64,000 nucleotides of DNA from Panopea generosa. Taxonomy: Eukaryota > Mollusca > Bivalvia > Adapedonta > Hiatellidae. The stretch lies in contig CM055896.1 in the NCBI GenBank assembly GCA_029582155.1, forward strand, positions 7,022,624-7,086,623, written 5' to 3'. Shown piece after piece: positions 48,301 to 58,729 of the stretch; position 1 is the first letter of the stretch, and every line of letters starts with the position of its first letter. Below the pieces are notes generated by a model. The model was not told the origin of the DNA and made no database searches. It saw only the letters and a list, made by a program, of their open reading frames with translations. The translations under genes were made by a program, and so were the position numbers.

Positions 48301-50173
48301 GTGTGCGTCTGTGTGTGTGTGCTTGCGGCGTGTATGTGTGTGCATGTGTTTGTTCGTGTGCTAGTGAGAGGGGGTATGCACTTTGATACATTATTAGATT
48401 ATGTATAATCCGAAGCATATTGTATGTATTAAGTTAAATCAGATGAATAGTTTACACGTAAAGCGTCTTAACTATTGTTTTAGTTCAAAAAATAATATTT
48501 GAAACAAGCATAAAGATGTTTAATCAAAATTCAAGTATAGCATATAAATGTTTTACATGTAACCATGTGTGTAATCTAAGTAAATAAATCGCATACGAAT
48601 GTATTAAATGTAACCATGTGTATAATCTAAGCAAATAAACAGCATATAAATGTGTCAAATATTGCTATGTGTGTAATCTTAGTCATTAAAATTGCATATA
48701 AATGTGTTAAATATTGCTATATGTGTAATCTAAGTTATTAAAATCGCATATAAACGTGTTAAATAATGCTATGTGTGTAATTTTAGTTAATGAAATCGCA
48801 TATATATGTGTTAAATATTGCCGTGTGTTATCTAAGTTAATGAAATCGCGTATAAATGTGTTAAATATTGCTATGTGTGTAATCTAAATTTAAAAAAAAA
48901 CGCATATACATTCGTTATTCATTTTTTAATTCCAGACAATTCGTCGGTTACTAATTCAAATGCACACGATCAAGACATTGAGATGGATGGCTCAACACAA
49001 AATCTTCCGAAAAATCTAACACACACATATTTACAAGGAGAACTGGCATCTCACTCTCGTGCATTGCTACCTCACCCTGAACTCTCGCGTGAAGTTGGTT
49101 CGTCTACCACCGGACCTGGTAAGAATGATAAATTGTAATGTTTAAAACAGTAAAGGTAGTATGGTGTTTGTATTAGCAGTTTTATTGATACAATGTTTAA
49201 ACCATATTGAAGTATAACTTTACTAATACGGTGGTAGGGTTAGAACATATGTGCCTGTAAGATAAAATGTGTGTTTAAATATTTAGATTTGTTTTTAAAA
49301 AATCGGTATTACATAATATGATGTCAACATGTATGTGATCCATGTATCATAATGCAATTAAGTGTGACTAATATTAACAATGTTTATTGTGTTGATTACG
49401 TGTGTACCACGTGTGTATCACGTGTGTAATCGAGAGAAGGAAAAATATAAGGTCCGGTTTCAGATTTTGACGCACACATGCACCATTATCGAAATCCGGG
49501 GTCGAAATATGGTGACAATATATTATTTTCTTAGGATATGAACACGCAAATTACGATTTGTTCTAGTTAAGATTGAGAACTAAAATTTTATGAAAAATGT
49601 TTATTCTTCTCAGATTTGTCTGAATTTTAATTTCGCATTCATTCCCTTAAGGTAATTAATCAAGTATACCGTGTTTGATATTTAGATTTTCATGGTTCTT
49701 TTATAACATTCATATTTCTTTCAGAATGCGGCATGCCTTCTAGCACCTATCAGTGTTCTCGAAAAAAATACAACCAAGTTTGTCGCTGTGACCTTTCTGG
49801 ACAAAAACCATGCCACACCTGTATGAGATATACTGCCATATTCGATGGTATCAAAGTTAAAAAGGGAGATAACTTTGTAACTATTGTGTCAAAACATATA
49901 TGCCACGACCCGGTAAATCTATTTTACAAACTCAATATACCTGACGCTCAGATTTATCAAATTGACGACGACAGACAACGAGATCCTCAACGAATATCAC
50001 AACGGGAATGCATTCAAAAAACATTAAATACACATTTAGAAAAAAGGGAAATGGACCTTGCAGTACTTTCCAGGGCATTGTGTAATTGTGAATACCATCA
50101 TATAAATGAAAAAATAAAACAAACTTTAGTTATCAGACCTCAAGACAATAACATACTAGAGTCTTATGTTTGA
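45122..50173 (+). CDS. TNF-receptor superfamily member with death domain (complete)
   Basis: Six exons: 45122-45319, 46108-46301, 47051-47226, 48074-48214, 48936-49118, 49725-50173. Phases 0, 2, 1, 1, 1 all agree and give 446 residues. Signal peptide about 1-28 (TVDVKA|E). Cysteine-rich ectodomain about 34-145, with CLAKDDQRWDPKRNRCKKC and CIRCTRCPKNTF typical of TNFR repeats; Ser/Thr-rich stalk; one membrane helix (about 203-227, VFIIGVGAGVLVISALAIA) with RRRR stop-transfer; cytoplasmic tail with a cysteine cluster (299-330) and a death-domain-like module (about 355-435, LFYKLNIPDAQIYQIDDD). Type I plasma-membrane receptor; the family binds TNF-like ligands and signals to NF-kB, JNK or caspases through death-domain adaptors. 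Ligand unknown. A paralogue follows at 61971. It could be called a different TNFR subgroup, but superfamily membership is firm. Confidence 0.88.
45873..46079 (+). mobile_element. tRNA-derived SINE, family 1, in intron 1
   Basis: Head CCTCCGTGGCCAAGTGGTCT, box B GGGTTCGAACC, body GTGCCAGTTATTTGTTGAAT and a diverged CTTCAACAAGTAAAGCTA. It lies just before the acceptor of exon 2. Confidence 0.8.
46108..46301 (+). CDS. TNFR gene 1 exon 2: cysteine-rich repeat
   Basis: The acceptor TTTTTTTTTCAG and donor AGCGG|GTAATT bound it, phases 0 to 2. Ten cysteines include CIRCTRC, CQPCTFDRC and CGACLSG. Aligns throughout with exon 2 of gene 2. Confidence 0.9.
46431..46629 (-). mobile_element. tRNA-derived SINE, family 1, in intron 2
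   Basis: Reverse orientation: head GTCCTCCGTGGCCGAGTGAT, degenerate box B, 3' end GGTGTTAAATCCTATTC. Opposite orientation to the copy in intron 1. Confidence 0.82.
46772..46948. mobile_element. MITE, CAGTCAAACCTGTCTTAA family, copy 2
   Basis: The right end TCTTAAGACAGGTTTGACTG is intact, the left end worn (AGTAAAACCTGTGTAAGTGG). Interior GCAACAACCTGTCTTAAAAT matches 52663-52835. In intron 2 of TNFR gene 1. Confidence 0.82.
47051..47226 (+). CDS. TNFR gene 1 exon 3: end of ectodomain, stalk
   Basis: The acceptor TTTGTTTTAAG and donor TTAG|GTATAT bound it, phases 2 to 1. It encodes YSNPNGDGFPCI, then a polar Thr-rich stalk (RTERSTTDPPGGTYTNT). Too many introns and phases agree for this to be a chance frame. 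Confidence 0.85.
47550..47722 (-). mobile_element. tRNA-derived SINE, family 4, in intron 3
   Basis: Minus-strand head with GATCCAGTGGTAGAGCATCG and box B GGGGGTTCGATCC, then body ATGTATGGTGTCTTTGAGCA. Open frames across it are not genes. Confidence 0.8.
47834..48025 (+). mobile_element. tRNA-derived SINE, family 3, in intron 3
   Basis: Head ACTGAATAGAATGTGGGACG, CTCACGCTGGAAGTTGCGGG, box B GGTTTGATCCC; tail GGGTTCATATAAGTTTTGAG and GCAATCGAGCTAAAATTTAT. Confidence 0.82.
48074..48214 (+). CDS. TNFR gene 1 exon 4: transmembrane helix
   Basis: The acceptor CTTTTTCAG and donor CAAG|GTATGT bound it, phase 1 in and out. It encodes the single membrane helix with glycine zipper GVGAG, followed by RRRRNN. 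Confidence 0.88.
48300..48365. repeat. Imperfect (TG)n microsatellite
   Basis: Alternating TG/CG run in intron 4 of TNFR gene 1; potential Z-DNA-type sequence. Confidence 0.8.
48525..48900. repeat. Minisatellite, about 52-bp unit, about 7 copies
   Basis: Unit built from ATCGCATATAAATGTGTTAA and ATATTGCTATGTGTGTAATC, with starts near 48694, 48746, 48798 and 48848. It abuts the acceptor region of exon 5 in TNFR gene 1. Confidence 0.9.
48936..49118 (+). CDS. TNFR gene 1 exon 5: cytoplasmic linker
   Basis: The acceptor TTTTTTAATTCCAG and donor CCTG|GTAAGA bound it, phase 1 in and out. A low-complexity polar linker rich in S, N, T and H, without a motif I recognise. Confidence 0.85.
49725..50173 (+). 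CDS. TNFR gene 1 exon 6: cysteine cluster and death-domain-like module
   Basis: The acceptor ATATTTCTTTCAG precedes 49725 in phase 1; stop TGA at 50171-50173. The module has the hydrophobic spacing of a death fold: LFYKLNIP, IYQID, a basic-acidic loop, CIQKTLNTHL and LAVLSRAL, ending with HINEKI. Assignment is by pattern, not by search. Confidence 0.82.
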
Positions 50174-50479
50174 ATACATTGGCAAATTAGGAGGTATGAT
50201 CTATACGCCGGGTAGCGGATCGACCTGGTCTGTAGTACAGACCCAGCTCTAGTGATTTGGTCCGATATAGCAATGTTGGGAAAGCCGCATTTGAGCACTT
50301 TGATTGGTCAGTTGCTTCAACTGAAAGTTTGAATGACGTTACAATTTAGTAAGCGTTCACCTGCTATGAATTGTGGGACAGGCATCCTCTGCTTTTTCAT
50401 TAGGGGGTTAGTATACCTGATTCGGGAGATATCAGGTTCTGTGATGTGCTAGGATGACCTTCAATGTCCGGACCAAAAC

Positions 50480-50650
50480 GATGCAATAGTACAATGGATA
50501 TAGTGTTGGCTGCTCATGACAAGGTCGCTGGTTCGATCCCACAGTCGATCTGGTTGTCGCTCCAAACTAAAACTCAGTACTTGGTTCTACCTTAAGAATG
50601 GACTCAACCTCAGCTCTGAGCGTACTTATCAGTTGAGATAAAATACATTC
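50480..50650 (+). mobile_element. tRNA-derived SINE, family 3
   Basis: Head ACAATGGATATAGTGTTGGC plus TGCTCATGACAAGGTCGC, box B TGGTTCGATCCC, then AACTCAGTACTTGGTTCTAC. The 3' end is worn. It may lie within the 3' untranslated region of TNFR gene 1. Confidence 0.75.
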
Positions 50651-51003
50651 GATTCGATTGATTGAATCATAGTGTCGATTGTATAAATGTATATCCATGC
50701 GCATGGTACTTGAAAAGTAAAAGTGTGAAGTATTTCTCGATTATAGTGATGAAAGGCCCAGCCACAATGGGTTTATGAGTCACCTTTATGCTGTACGCGG
50801 TTACTTCCTGAAAGCTATCCTTGCCAGGCGTCATGCGGTTAGACATTCCAGAAGCCTTCCATAGGCCGTTGGGTGACCAACCGGTCGTGTCAGAATAAAA
50901 TCCGAGTGCTTACACCCATAAGTGGTGTTAACTATGTTTACACTCACTATGCCCAAGTTTGAAGTACCCAGTATATATACAGCGGATGCAGTTCGTTAAT
51001 TAG

Positions 51004-51905
51004 CTTAAAAAATATTTTTTTATTCGTTTTCGTCTTCCGATAATTAAGTGTGTAACGCTTCAATAATGGAGGTAGTTAAGGTTAGTGTTTCGGTTTTTAT
51101 CAAGATGAATATCGAAAGACGAATCACGAATAATTTAGATGTCCACATTTGGATTCACGAGCCACTCATTTAAATCTTACATGTGATGATTGTTCGTGTA
51201 TATTTTTTTACTCGTGTATATTATTTACAGTTAGAACAAGCAATTACGAGGGTTTTCCAGAAAGTTTTTCGACTGTATTTATGTATGAGAAAATACTACT
51301 ACGACCTCCACAAAATTCGGAGTGTACCTTTAACGAAACTGTCACGCCAGTGAGTTCATTGATAAATATATCAACTGTTTTTTATCAATGTTCTGAATGG
51401 AACTTAATGTAACTGGAAACTATTTAAACAGATGTAAGTATTTTAGGGTGCAACTGTCACGTGTCATATAGGTGTGTGCGTGTGTTTGTGCTGCCGAAAT
51501 AGCTGTATTTGTTTAGCATTATTTATTCCTTTGACGAGTTTAGACGGGTGAACAGTTAATGTCTATTTGACAAGACAAACCTTAAGATACAGTATGACCC
51601 GGAGTTACTATTTTGATATATTGCCAATAAAGTTGTTGTTTTTTAAAAAAAAGGGTTTGCTGTGGCGCAGTTGAAATAGTTGTTTAATAAAGCCTTAAAA
51701 TTAGTTTAATATTCGTTTTTCAAATATTTAAATATATAACACTTTAATATTGGTGGCTGAGAAGGTTAGACAGGGTTGGTTTAATGTTAAATATCGAAAT
51801 TAAGCTTGATATAAGTTTTTCGTTTTTCAAATATTTGGGTATATACCTTTTCAATATTGGAGGCTAAGAAGGTTAGGCAGCGTTGGTTTCTTGTTAAATA
51901 TCGAA
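51004..51905. repeat. Three diverged copies of a ~110-bp unit
   Basis: Segments 51004-51125, 51690-51795 and 51800-51905 share TATTCGTTTT, a CTTCAATAATGGAGG/TTTCAATATTGGAGG word, AAGGTTAG and AATATCGAAA. The last two are tandem. Confidence 0.65.
51626..51631 (+). promoter_or_regulatory. Possible polyadenylation signal of TNFR gene 1
   Basis: AATAAA followed by a GTTGTTGTTTTTT stretch (GT/T-rich), about 1.45 kb after the stop. Another AATAAA occurs near 50895, so the true end is uncertain. Confidence 0.3.
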
Positions 51906-52314
51906 AATCAAAACACGACACATTGTGTGTATTTTGTGTGTACGTGCAAATTAATGTATACGGTATCTTTATACACTATGTGACTAATATGTGATAACAC
52001 GTGTTATCAATGAGAAGGAGAAGCACCGCTATCATAGTGTATGTATCGTTATGAAATGACTGAATCTCTAGGTGAATGTTAAGTTGTTAACAGGGGCTGA
52101 TGGTTCGAATCTCTAAAGTGGCAAAAAATATTTCCGAAATTGTCCGTGGTCAGGTGAATATAACATGTGTCACTCCTTTCCATTGAGTCATTTAAAGTAG
52201 GAATAATACAAAATATTTATTTTTTTACTTTTTTTTTTCTTTTTTTTTTTATTCAAAATATTGATTGTATTTTATATGTATGTTTGTTATATGTCGATAT
52301 ATTATGAAAATGAA

Positions 52315-52398
52315 TGTTCTGTTCTGTTCTGTTCTGTTCTGTTCTGTTCTGTTCTGTTCTGTTCTGTTCTGTTCTGTTCTGTTCTGTTCTGTTCTGTT
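52315..52398. repeat. (TGTTC)n pentanucleotide microsatellite
   Basis: About 17 uninterrupted units. The open frame encoding repeated CSVLF is an artefact. Confidence 0.97.
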
Positions 52399-52662
52399 AA
52401 AATAGAAATATGTTTATTTCGAAAGTTTGAACGGACGTTTATAATCCTTGTTGTTACTTATGTTTTTTGTTACATTAAGACAGAGAAAATCTCCATGCAT
52501 TTGTTGTTGTCTTTTATAAATATGTTGTTGATTTTAAATGTATACGTGGAGAAAAAATAGCAACCAGTATGTCATAGCTCTTCAGTCCGTAAAGAGCCTT
52601 TCTTAACTACACTATTTATATGTTTATAATTGTAAGTGATAGAGGTGAGACTATTTGTTATA

Positions 52663-52835
52663 CAGTTAACCTGTGTAAGCGGTCACCTCTATTAAGCAGC
52701 CACTTACCAGTCATACTTGCTATTTCTCATTACTTTGCTTTAAAGCAAATTTGACCTGTTTTAAGCAAAACCCTGTCATGAAAGGCCACACATTTGCTCC
52801 TTCCCTTGAATGGCTGACTAACACAGGTTTGACTG
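52663..52835. mobile_element. MITE, CAGTCAAACCTGTCTTAA family, copy 3
   Basis: Left CAGTTAACCTGTGTAAGCGG, right CTAACACAGGTTTGACTG, TA on both sides. 173 bp, non-coding. Confidence 0.87.
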
Positions 52836-52875
52836 TATTATGTTATAATTTTTTTGGCAAAATCATTTTGATGAA

Positions 52876-53177
52876 TGGTGGTCAGTGTCGCTTTTAACAA
52901 TTGTTCAGTCATATTGCGACGGTGTCTACTTGAGACAGTATTCTAAGCACATCCACACTGGAGTATCATGCCGCAGACACATGATATTATACCCCACCCA
53001 GTAACATTATACCGACGACTGGCCGACCAAACCTAGAACTATCATCTAAATGCTGAGCGACAAGCGAGCAAGCTTCTAGTACTATATTTCAAGTATATGG
53101 TATGACCCGGCCGGGGATCTAACCCACGACCTTCCGAATGCGCGTCAGACGCTTTACCACTAGATAACCGCTTCGGT
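52876..53177 (-). mobile_element. tRNA-derived SINE, family 2
   Basis: Reverse orientation: head CTAGTGGTAAAGCGTCTGAC, box B GTGGGTTAGATCC, body GGCATGATACTCCAGTGTGG and CACCGTCGCAATATGACTGA. It lacks a clear CAA tail. Confidence 0.85.
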
Positions 53178-53943
53178 AATTAACTATGATGAAATGAATA
53201 AATGTCATTACCTCAACAAACACATGTTTACGCCTGGTGTCTAGTAGCAAACACAACATAGTCGAGTAAACAAGTCAGGATCTTGTCATGCAATTGACAT
53301 AACCCCATCTGTTTATAATATTTTTGAATACGATGAACTGCATAGATCTATTGATAATATAAATTCCCCTTTAAACGTTTTTTCGTTATTAAATGCATTC
53401 TTTTCATACGCAGGTACTCGTTTTTTTTTTATAAAGTTCAGCTTGTTTACACAATGATAAGAATTAATGAAACACTTTTTCGTTTAGGGAAATGCCCAAC
53501 TTGAATAGATTTTGAATAAATTATAAATCTAGGATCGGTTTTTGCATATATCTAGGAGCCGGTAGGTCAAGTTACATAATAACGATTTAAAGTATCTGGC
53601 GGTGTCAGTTGTCACATATAGAGATGGTATGAGTCATAAAGTTGATGATATTAGACACTTACATGGTATTCTATTTAATATCATGTTAATATTTCTAGTT
53701 CGTTTTTTATTCATTTTAAGTAGAGTTTAAAGAAGTTTCGTCCAGGTCAAAATGTTTGATTATACATTGTGATGCCATGTGCCTGATAAACTTACACTAA
53801 CATGATAAATCTACGTTTATCAGGCAGGTAATATATTAACAGAAATTAATACATTGACATGATAAAAACAAATGTTTTTTTTCGAATATAATTCAAACTA
53901 TGCGGTAAAATGAGGTTGCTTTTTTTCATGATTATTTTAGCTT
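53178..53943. other. Intergenic stretch, nothing recognised
   Basis: AT-rich, without gene, RNA or clear repeat structure. Confidence 0.5.
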
Positions 53944-54187
53944 ATTCCTCTGTGGCCGAGTGGTCTAAGGCGCCATCTCAAGATCACTTACCTCTCACCG
54001 CTAAGGTCGTAGGTTGGAGTACCACTCGCTCCAAAATCTTTATGTGAGAAAGTTTCCATTTACTTGCAGAAGAATGGTGGTTTTACTCAGTCTGACTCAT
54101 TCTGAGGTCTTCCTCCACCAGTAAAACTGGATATGTCATATATAACCTGAAATGTGTTGAAAATTGCGTTAAACCCTATTAAAAAAA
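53944..54187 (+). mobile_element. tRNA-derived SINE, family 1, full length
   Basis: Head CTCTGTGGCCGAGTGGTCTA, body TTCTGAGGTCTTCCTCCACC and AGTAAAACTGGATATGTCAT, 3' end TGCGTTAAACCCTATTAAAA. Nearest to the 15946 copy. Confidence 0.9.
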
Positions 54188-54424
54188 TAGCTTAATTTTC
54201 GGTAGAGCACTTTGCATTTATCCATACATTTTTATGAAATATCTGAAAAACGATATTTTTTATATCAAACTTGCGCATATTTGTCGCTTGGCCGAAATTA
54301 TTTATTTTTTTAGAAAACCCCAAATGGTTAAAATCAGCTTAAACTATCCTCTCTAGGACATTTATCACAAAATATATATTTCAGCTGATAATATCTGGTA
54401 AAAGGACTTATGTTGCCTAGTGTA

Positions 54425-54612
54425 TGAAATGTAGCGGAAGTATACTGGATAGAGTGTTTGGCTGCTCATGCCAGAGGTTGCGGGTTCGATGTCTAACAAG
54501 GCCCGATACCTCTTGAAAAACAACACTCTGTACTGGTTTTACCCAGGAAGTGGACTTGAGAGCGAGTCATATAAGCAATGAGCTTTCTTCGCAAATAAGC
54601 TAAAAAAATAAT
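54425..54612 (+). mobile_element. tRNA-derived SINE, family 3
   Basis: Head TACTGGATAGAGTGTTTGGC, box B GCGGGTTCGATG, body CACTCTGTACTGGTTTTACC, tail TGAGCTTTCTTCGCAAATAA. Confidence 0.82.
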
Positions 54613-55037
54613 TCAATGTTGGTGAAAATCGATTTAGCTGGTTAAATATACAGAACGCATTCTTTGAGGTTCGTTTATTAGACGAATTAGTAATAACAGA
54701 GACATATAAACAGAGATTAGTGACTGCAGATACGTGTCTAAATTTCGGGTGGCACATTTGGCGTTTTTTTTTTCAAATATTGCAAACACAACTATATGAA
54801 ATAAATGAGAATTGCAAATAGTCAACATTATTGATCAGTTTTACTTTTGTAACATAATTATTAAATTCGGGACAATGGTTCAAAGAGTAATTAAATAAAT
54901 ACTAAAGGTGCCACCCGAAATTCCAGCTGTATAGTATGTTACGTTCGAATTGATATTAGCCTACCAGTCTCTGTAATTAAGTCACTGGTAATAGCATAGT
55001 TTGGTACACTTTAACCACTGGTGGATTATTGATGTTA

Positions 55038-55140
55038 CAGTCAAACCTGTGCAAGTGGTCACCTCTATTAAGCAACAACCTGTCTTAAATAGCCACTTTT
55101 GCCTCTTCCCTTGACTGGCTGCTTAAGACGGGTTTACTAT
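55038..55140. mobile_element. MITE, CAGTCAAACCTGTCTTAA family, copy 4 (deleted)
   Basis: Left CAGTCAAACCTGTGCAAGTG, right GGCTGCTTAAGACGGGTTTA. About 70 interior bases are missing compared with copies 1-3. Confidence 0.8.
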
Positions 55141-55373
55141 AATATAGTCTTACTGCAGTATCATTTATAACCATGATTTAATTAATCATGTTATTCACGA
55201 AACTTATGCTCCCGTGTAAATGATGATGAAATGTGGACTAGCATGATTCGTCATGCAAAAAAAACACAATCTGTCTTAAATAGCTTGTTTCGTCAACACT
55301 TTCTTGGGTGCATGTTTGAAAAGGATATATTCGCTACAAGTTTTAACAATTTAAGAAAATAAAAATTAAAAAG

Positions 55374-55568
55374 TACGGTGTCCGGTAAGGAGCCATTGCG
55401 ACATATTTATTAAATTAAAAAAAGTCGAAACAACGAAACTACGATGGTGAAAAGTCGAAACAACGATGGTGAAAAATCGGGAAATTTTCGCCTGTCTATC
55501 ATAGTTTCGTTGTTTCGACCTTAATTAATTTAATAAATATGCCGCGATGGCCACAATGGGACACCGTA
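55374..55568. mobile_element. Palindromic MITE, TACGGTGTCC ends
   Basis: Left arm TACGGTGTCCGGTAAGGAGC..GACATATTTATTAAATTA..GTCGAAACAACGAAACTA pairs with the right arm reading back from ..GGGACACCGTA. About 75-bp arms fold the 195-bp element into one hairpin. GTCGAAACAACGA also repeats directly. Confidence 0.88.
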
Positions 55569-55697
55569 AAAACGTGTATTTTAAATATCGGTCGTGCATA
55601 CGTCGACAAAATCGACATCTTTACGGCGTGTATTACAGTTTAGTATTGTCACCGTTAATCACTCTGTAAATACAGCATTAAACATCACCTCTTCAAA

Positions 55698-55940
55698 ATA
55701 ACCCTTTACTTCATATAGACGCCTTTGGACACCTTAAATATAGACACATTTTGATACCTAATATAGACGGCTTTTGAATTATTGGGTAAATTATGTTTAT
55801 ATTAACTGACAGAGTGGAAAACAGTGCAGGAATTGTTCGGACTGCGACGTTACGAGCAATCTGAACTCTTCCTGCACTGTTTTCAAAGGCCGTCTGTGAT
55901 TGATGCAGGAAAACGTGTATCTATGGAGTAAAGGGATAAT
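55698..55940. mobile_element. MITE with TAACCCT..TTTACT inverted ends, copy 2
   Basis: Ends ATAACCCTTTACTTCATATA and ATCTATGGAGTAAAGGGATA are inverted. It has an extra internal snap-back, AAACAGTGCAGGAATTGTTC against GAACTCTTCCTGCACTGTTT, absent from copy 1 at 16464. Confidence 0.82.
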
Positions 55941-56235
55941 TTAGATGATGACCTCACAATGAACTCACACATTAACAACAATGTATACTCAATGTTTTTT
56001 ACGCGGATATTTTAACTCTATAGCACTTTTATATTAGGCAACAGGACAGAAGTACGCCCACGTCTTGAGTACTGCTCCAATGTCTATCCCGTTCCACAAG
56101 CTGTGTCAAATTAAATTGAAACTGTCCAACGCAGGGCAGCGCCTTTGGTAAGGCATGCCTTAGACTTGAAACGTTCGTGTCACAAAGATGTTTAACTCCA
56201 AGATAAAGAGAATGGTTGACCGGGGACAGACACGC

Positions 56236-56237
<2 letters not shown>

Positions 56238-56273
<36 letters not shown>
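56238..56273. repeat. (AAT)n microsatellite
   Basis: Twelve AAT units; open frames of poly-Asn or poly-Ile here are artefacts. Confidence 0.97.
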
Positions 56274-56274
<1 letters not shown>

Positions 56275-56324
56275 CCAATAGGCTTTCAAAATGCTACAGT
56301 CCTCACGGAAACTGTGACCGAGTG

Positions 56325-56392
56325 GGAATTAAAACGCACGACCCCTGTGCTGATAGTCAGACGCGCTACCGACTGAGCTAACCGGACCTGGC
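56325..56392 (-). mobile_element. tRNA-like head of SINE family 5, truncated
   Basis: Minus strand: GTTAGCTCAGTCGGTAGCGC, CTGACTATCAGCACAGGGG and box-B-like CGTGCGTTTTAAT. The ends do not pair as an acceptor stem, so it is read as a SINE head, not a working tRNA gene. Confidence 0.6.
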
Positions 56393-56399
56393 TCTACAA

Positions 56400-57982
56400 G
56401 AGTCACCGTTCAGATAACCATACTGATTAATATATGCAGTTTAGTTTTAAGACTGTTTGTAGGTATAAACAATTAGATACTGTACTCTTAAATCTCCGTG
56501 AGTCACCATCAGCATCCGTGTGAACAGATAGAAATCCATCACGAGCTGTCAAGTAGTCCGGTGTTTGATAAGTACCATCTAGTTAATTAACGTTATCTGT
56601 TGTTGTCAGTTATGACTACTGTTCTTGGTACTGATGCCAGAATGACAAATCATATCATCGTCATATCGTCCATCTATGTCAACAACGTTTTCTCTGTTGA
56701 GACCTATATTCTCATACTCATACAATAACGTTTACTTCGACAATATGGCTTCTTGTAAATAAACCATACTCCAGTTGAGTATTCATCTTACGAAATTGTA
56801 AAATTTTATCTAAAGTACATGTATTTATTGTACTTCTACTGGCTCCTATTTCACTAGCATTTAACTTAGATACTTAAAAAAAACTTAACTAAAAGTTGAC
56901 TGGTTTTGTATACATTTTTTAATAAATATCGATAACACTAACTGAAGTTTTACTAGATCCAGTCTAAAATCATGATCCCCTGGACGCTTTTCTTGCATTT
57001 AAGTTTTTAAGTATCTAAGTGCATGTATATAAAAAACGATACAATTTAGTCGGAGTTGTGACGACCTTCACCTCCTGCTTCACCAAGACATTCAAATAAC
57101 TTAACAACTTAAAAAAAATAAATATAAGAAAAGTTAAACTGTTTAAGATACATGGTTGCTTAAAGTAACACAGGTTTGGCTGCAGAATTATAACAGATTG
57201 AAGGATGCTCTACATCTACTTTGTTGTATGACACCTGGTCTTGTGACAAAAACTTTATCTCAAAGTGCACGTGCATGTCACTGTTGATATCACACATTTC
57301 CTGACTATTAATATTGCCGTGTGCTCTTCAAATTTGATTAAAAATTAATTTAAGGACTGTTTCACTAAAATAATCTATATTGCTCTGAGATGGTTTTAAT
57401 TAGGTGTTAACACTTATCTGAGATGGTTTATTTAGGTGTTAACACATATAATCTCATGCTGGACGTCACGTATTTCTTGATTGATCATAGTATTTAATGA
57501 TAAGATTGGCATCTTATTTCATAGGACGGAAAGACCACTTTGCTTCAGGGAAACCCCCATCATGATATACATGTAGTAAATATCACCACCAGGGGCGTAG
57601 CTTTTTATAGGCACTGTCGGCCTGTGCATACACTTTGTTTTTCTGAGAAATCGAAAATGAATCAGACCCTAAGGGGATAAAATAAAAACATTGTAGCGTA
57701 TGATGTATGAAAATAGTAGCCACTTGAAACCATGAGACAGAAGGCTACTTCATTTTTCCTTTTATTAAAGTGAACAATTATTACATTTATTATCAATTAA
57801 TTTGCTTATAAAACAGTGAATTCAATGTTAATATTAAGTATAACCAGACTCCTAAAAACATATGAAATATATGCTAAAACCCACCTACGACGATCTAGCA
57901 TGCTTCCGGACCCCCTACAATTGTGCCTTCACATCGTTTTCAACCAAGTTACGCCTCTGATCATTAAATATATTGAATTGTT
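56400..57982. other. Intergenic stretch
   Basis: Holds a 34-bp tandem duplication (57383-57446, TCTGAGATGGTTT and AGGTGTTAACAC) and a scrap of the CAGTCAAACC MITE family near 57160. No gene seen. Confidence 0.5.
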
Positions 57983-57984
57983 GT

Positions 57985-58178
57985 GTGGTGTTTAAGTCGC
58001 CTTCACTTGAACAATTCTTCAGTCATATCGCGACGGCGTCTGCTTGTGCTCTCAATGCTGATCCAAGCGAGAAAGATTCTAGAACCATTTTTCAAGTCTT
58101 TTGTATGACCCGGCAAGGGATCAGACCCTCGACCTTCTGCATGTGAGACAGACACTCTACCGATAGACCACGAGGCGG
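57985..58178 (-). mobile_element. tRNA-derived SINE, family 2, internally deleted
   Basis: Minus strand: head TCTATCGGTAGAGTGTCTGT, box B GAGGGTCTGATCC, then directly the 3' part GCAGACGCCGTCGCGATATG. The middle (TCAGTATTATGTGACTGG region) is missing. Confidence 0.8.
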
Positions 58179-58358
58179 TGTATACACATTGAAAGTATCA
58201 TTGTAAATAAATAACGCAATCAAATAGAAAAAAAATCTTAATTCTTAAATAAAGCAATGTTAATGATTTAAATAAAAAGATTTTGTCTAAGAACAACACA
58301 TTACATCTAATGCATTTGCTAATTTACAGCAATACAACTTATTTTCAATCACAATTAA

Positions 58359-58512
58359 GCGGGATGGTAGTGTAGTGGATAAAGTGTTGTTCGCTCACGC
58401 AATCGGTACCTTTATGACAACACACAGTACTTGTTTTACCTAGGAAGAGGACTCGATGGCGGTTCATATAAGCTCTGAGTTTTTTTCGCATTCGAGCTAA
58501 AATTAATATTAA
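58359..58512 (+). mobile_element. tRNA-derived SINE, family 3, box B deleted
   Basis: Head GTAGTGTAGTGGATAAAGTG, GTTCGCTCACGC, then straight to CACAGTACTTGTTTTACCTA and GCGGTTCATATAAGCTCTGA. The box-B segment is absent. Confidence 0.8.
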
Positions 58513-58729
58513 CTAATTTCACTTTAAGACCATTTTAAAAAAAAAGCTAAATGTGGAAAGGTTGGCGTCGTCTCTCGTAACTGATCCATGTTAGCATATA
58601 CCGATTACAAACGAATAAAATATTTCCCGTATGTGCTACTTGTAGCATGCGTTATACACACATTTCATTAATATTAAGCTCAATATTCAAATACTAGTAC
58701 CCCTAACCCTCCCAAATCTCAAATATTAC

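Noticed and set aside
52261..52560. Open frame with repeated CSVLF
   Set aside because: Product of the TGTTC pentanucleotide repeat; no independent coding evidence.
56325..56392. Possible tRNA gene on the minus strand
   Set aside because: Same head as SINE family 5, no acceptor-stem pairing; interpreted as a truncated SINE.
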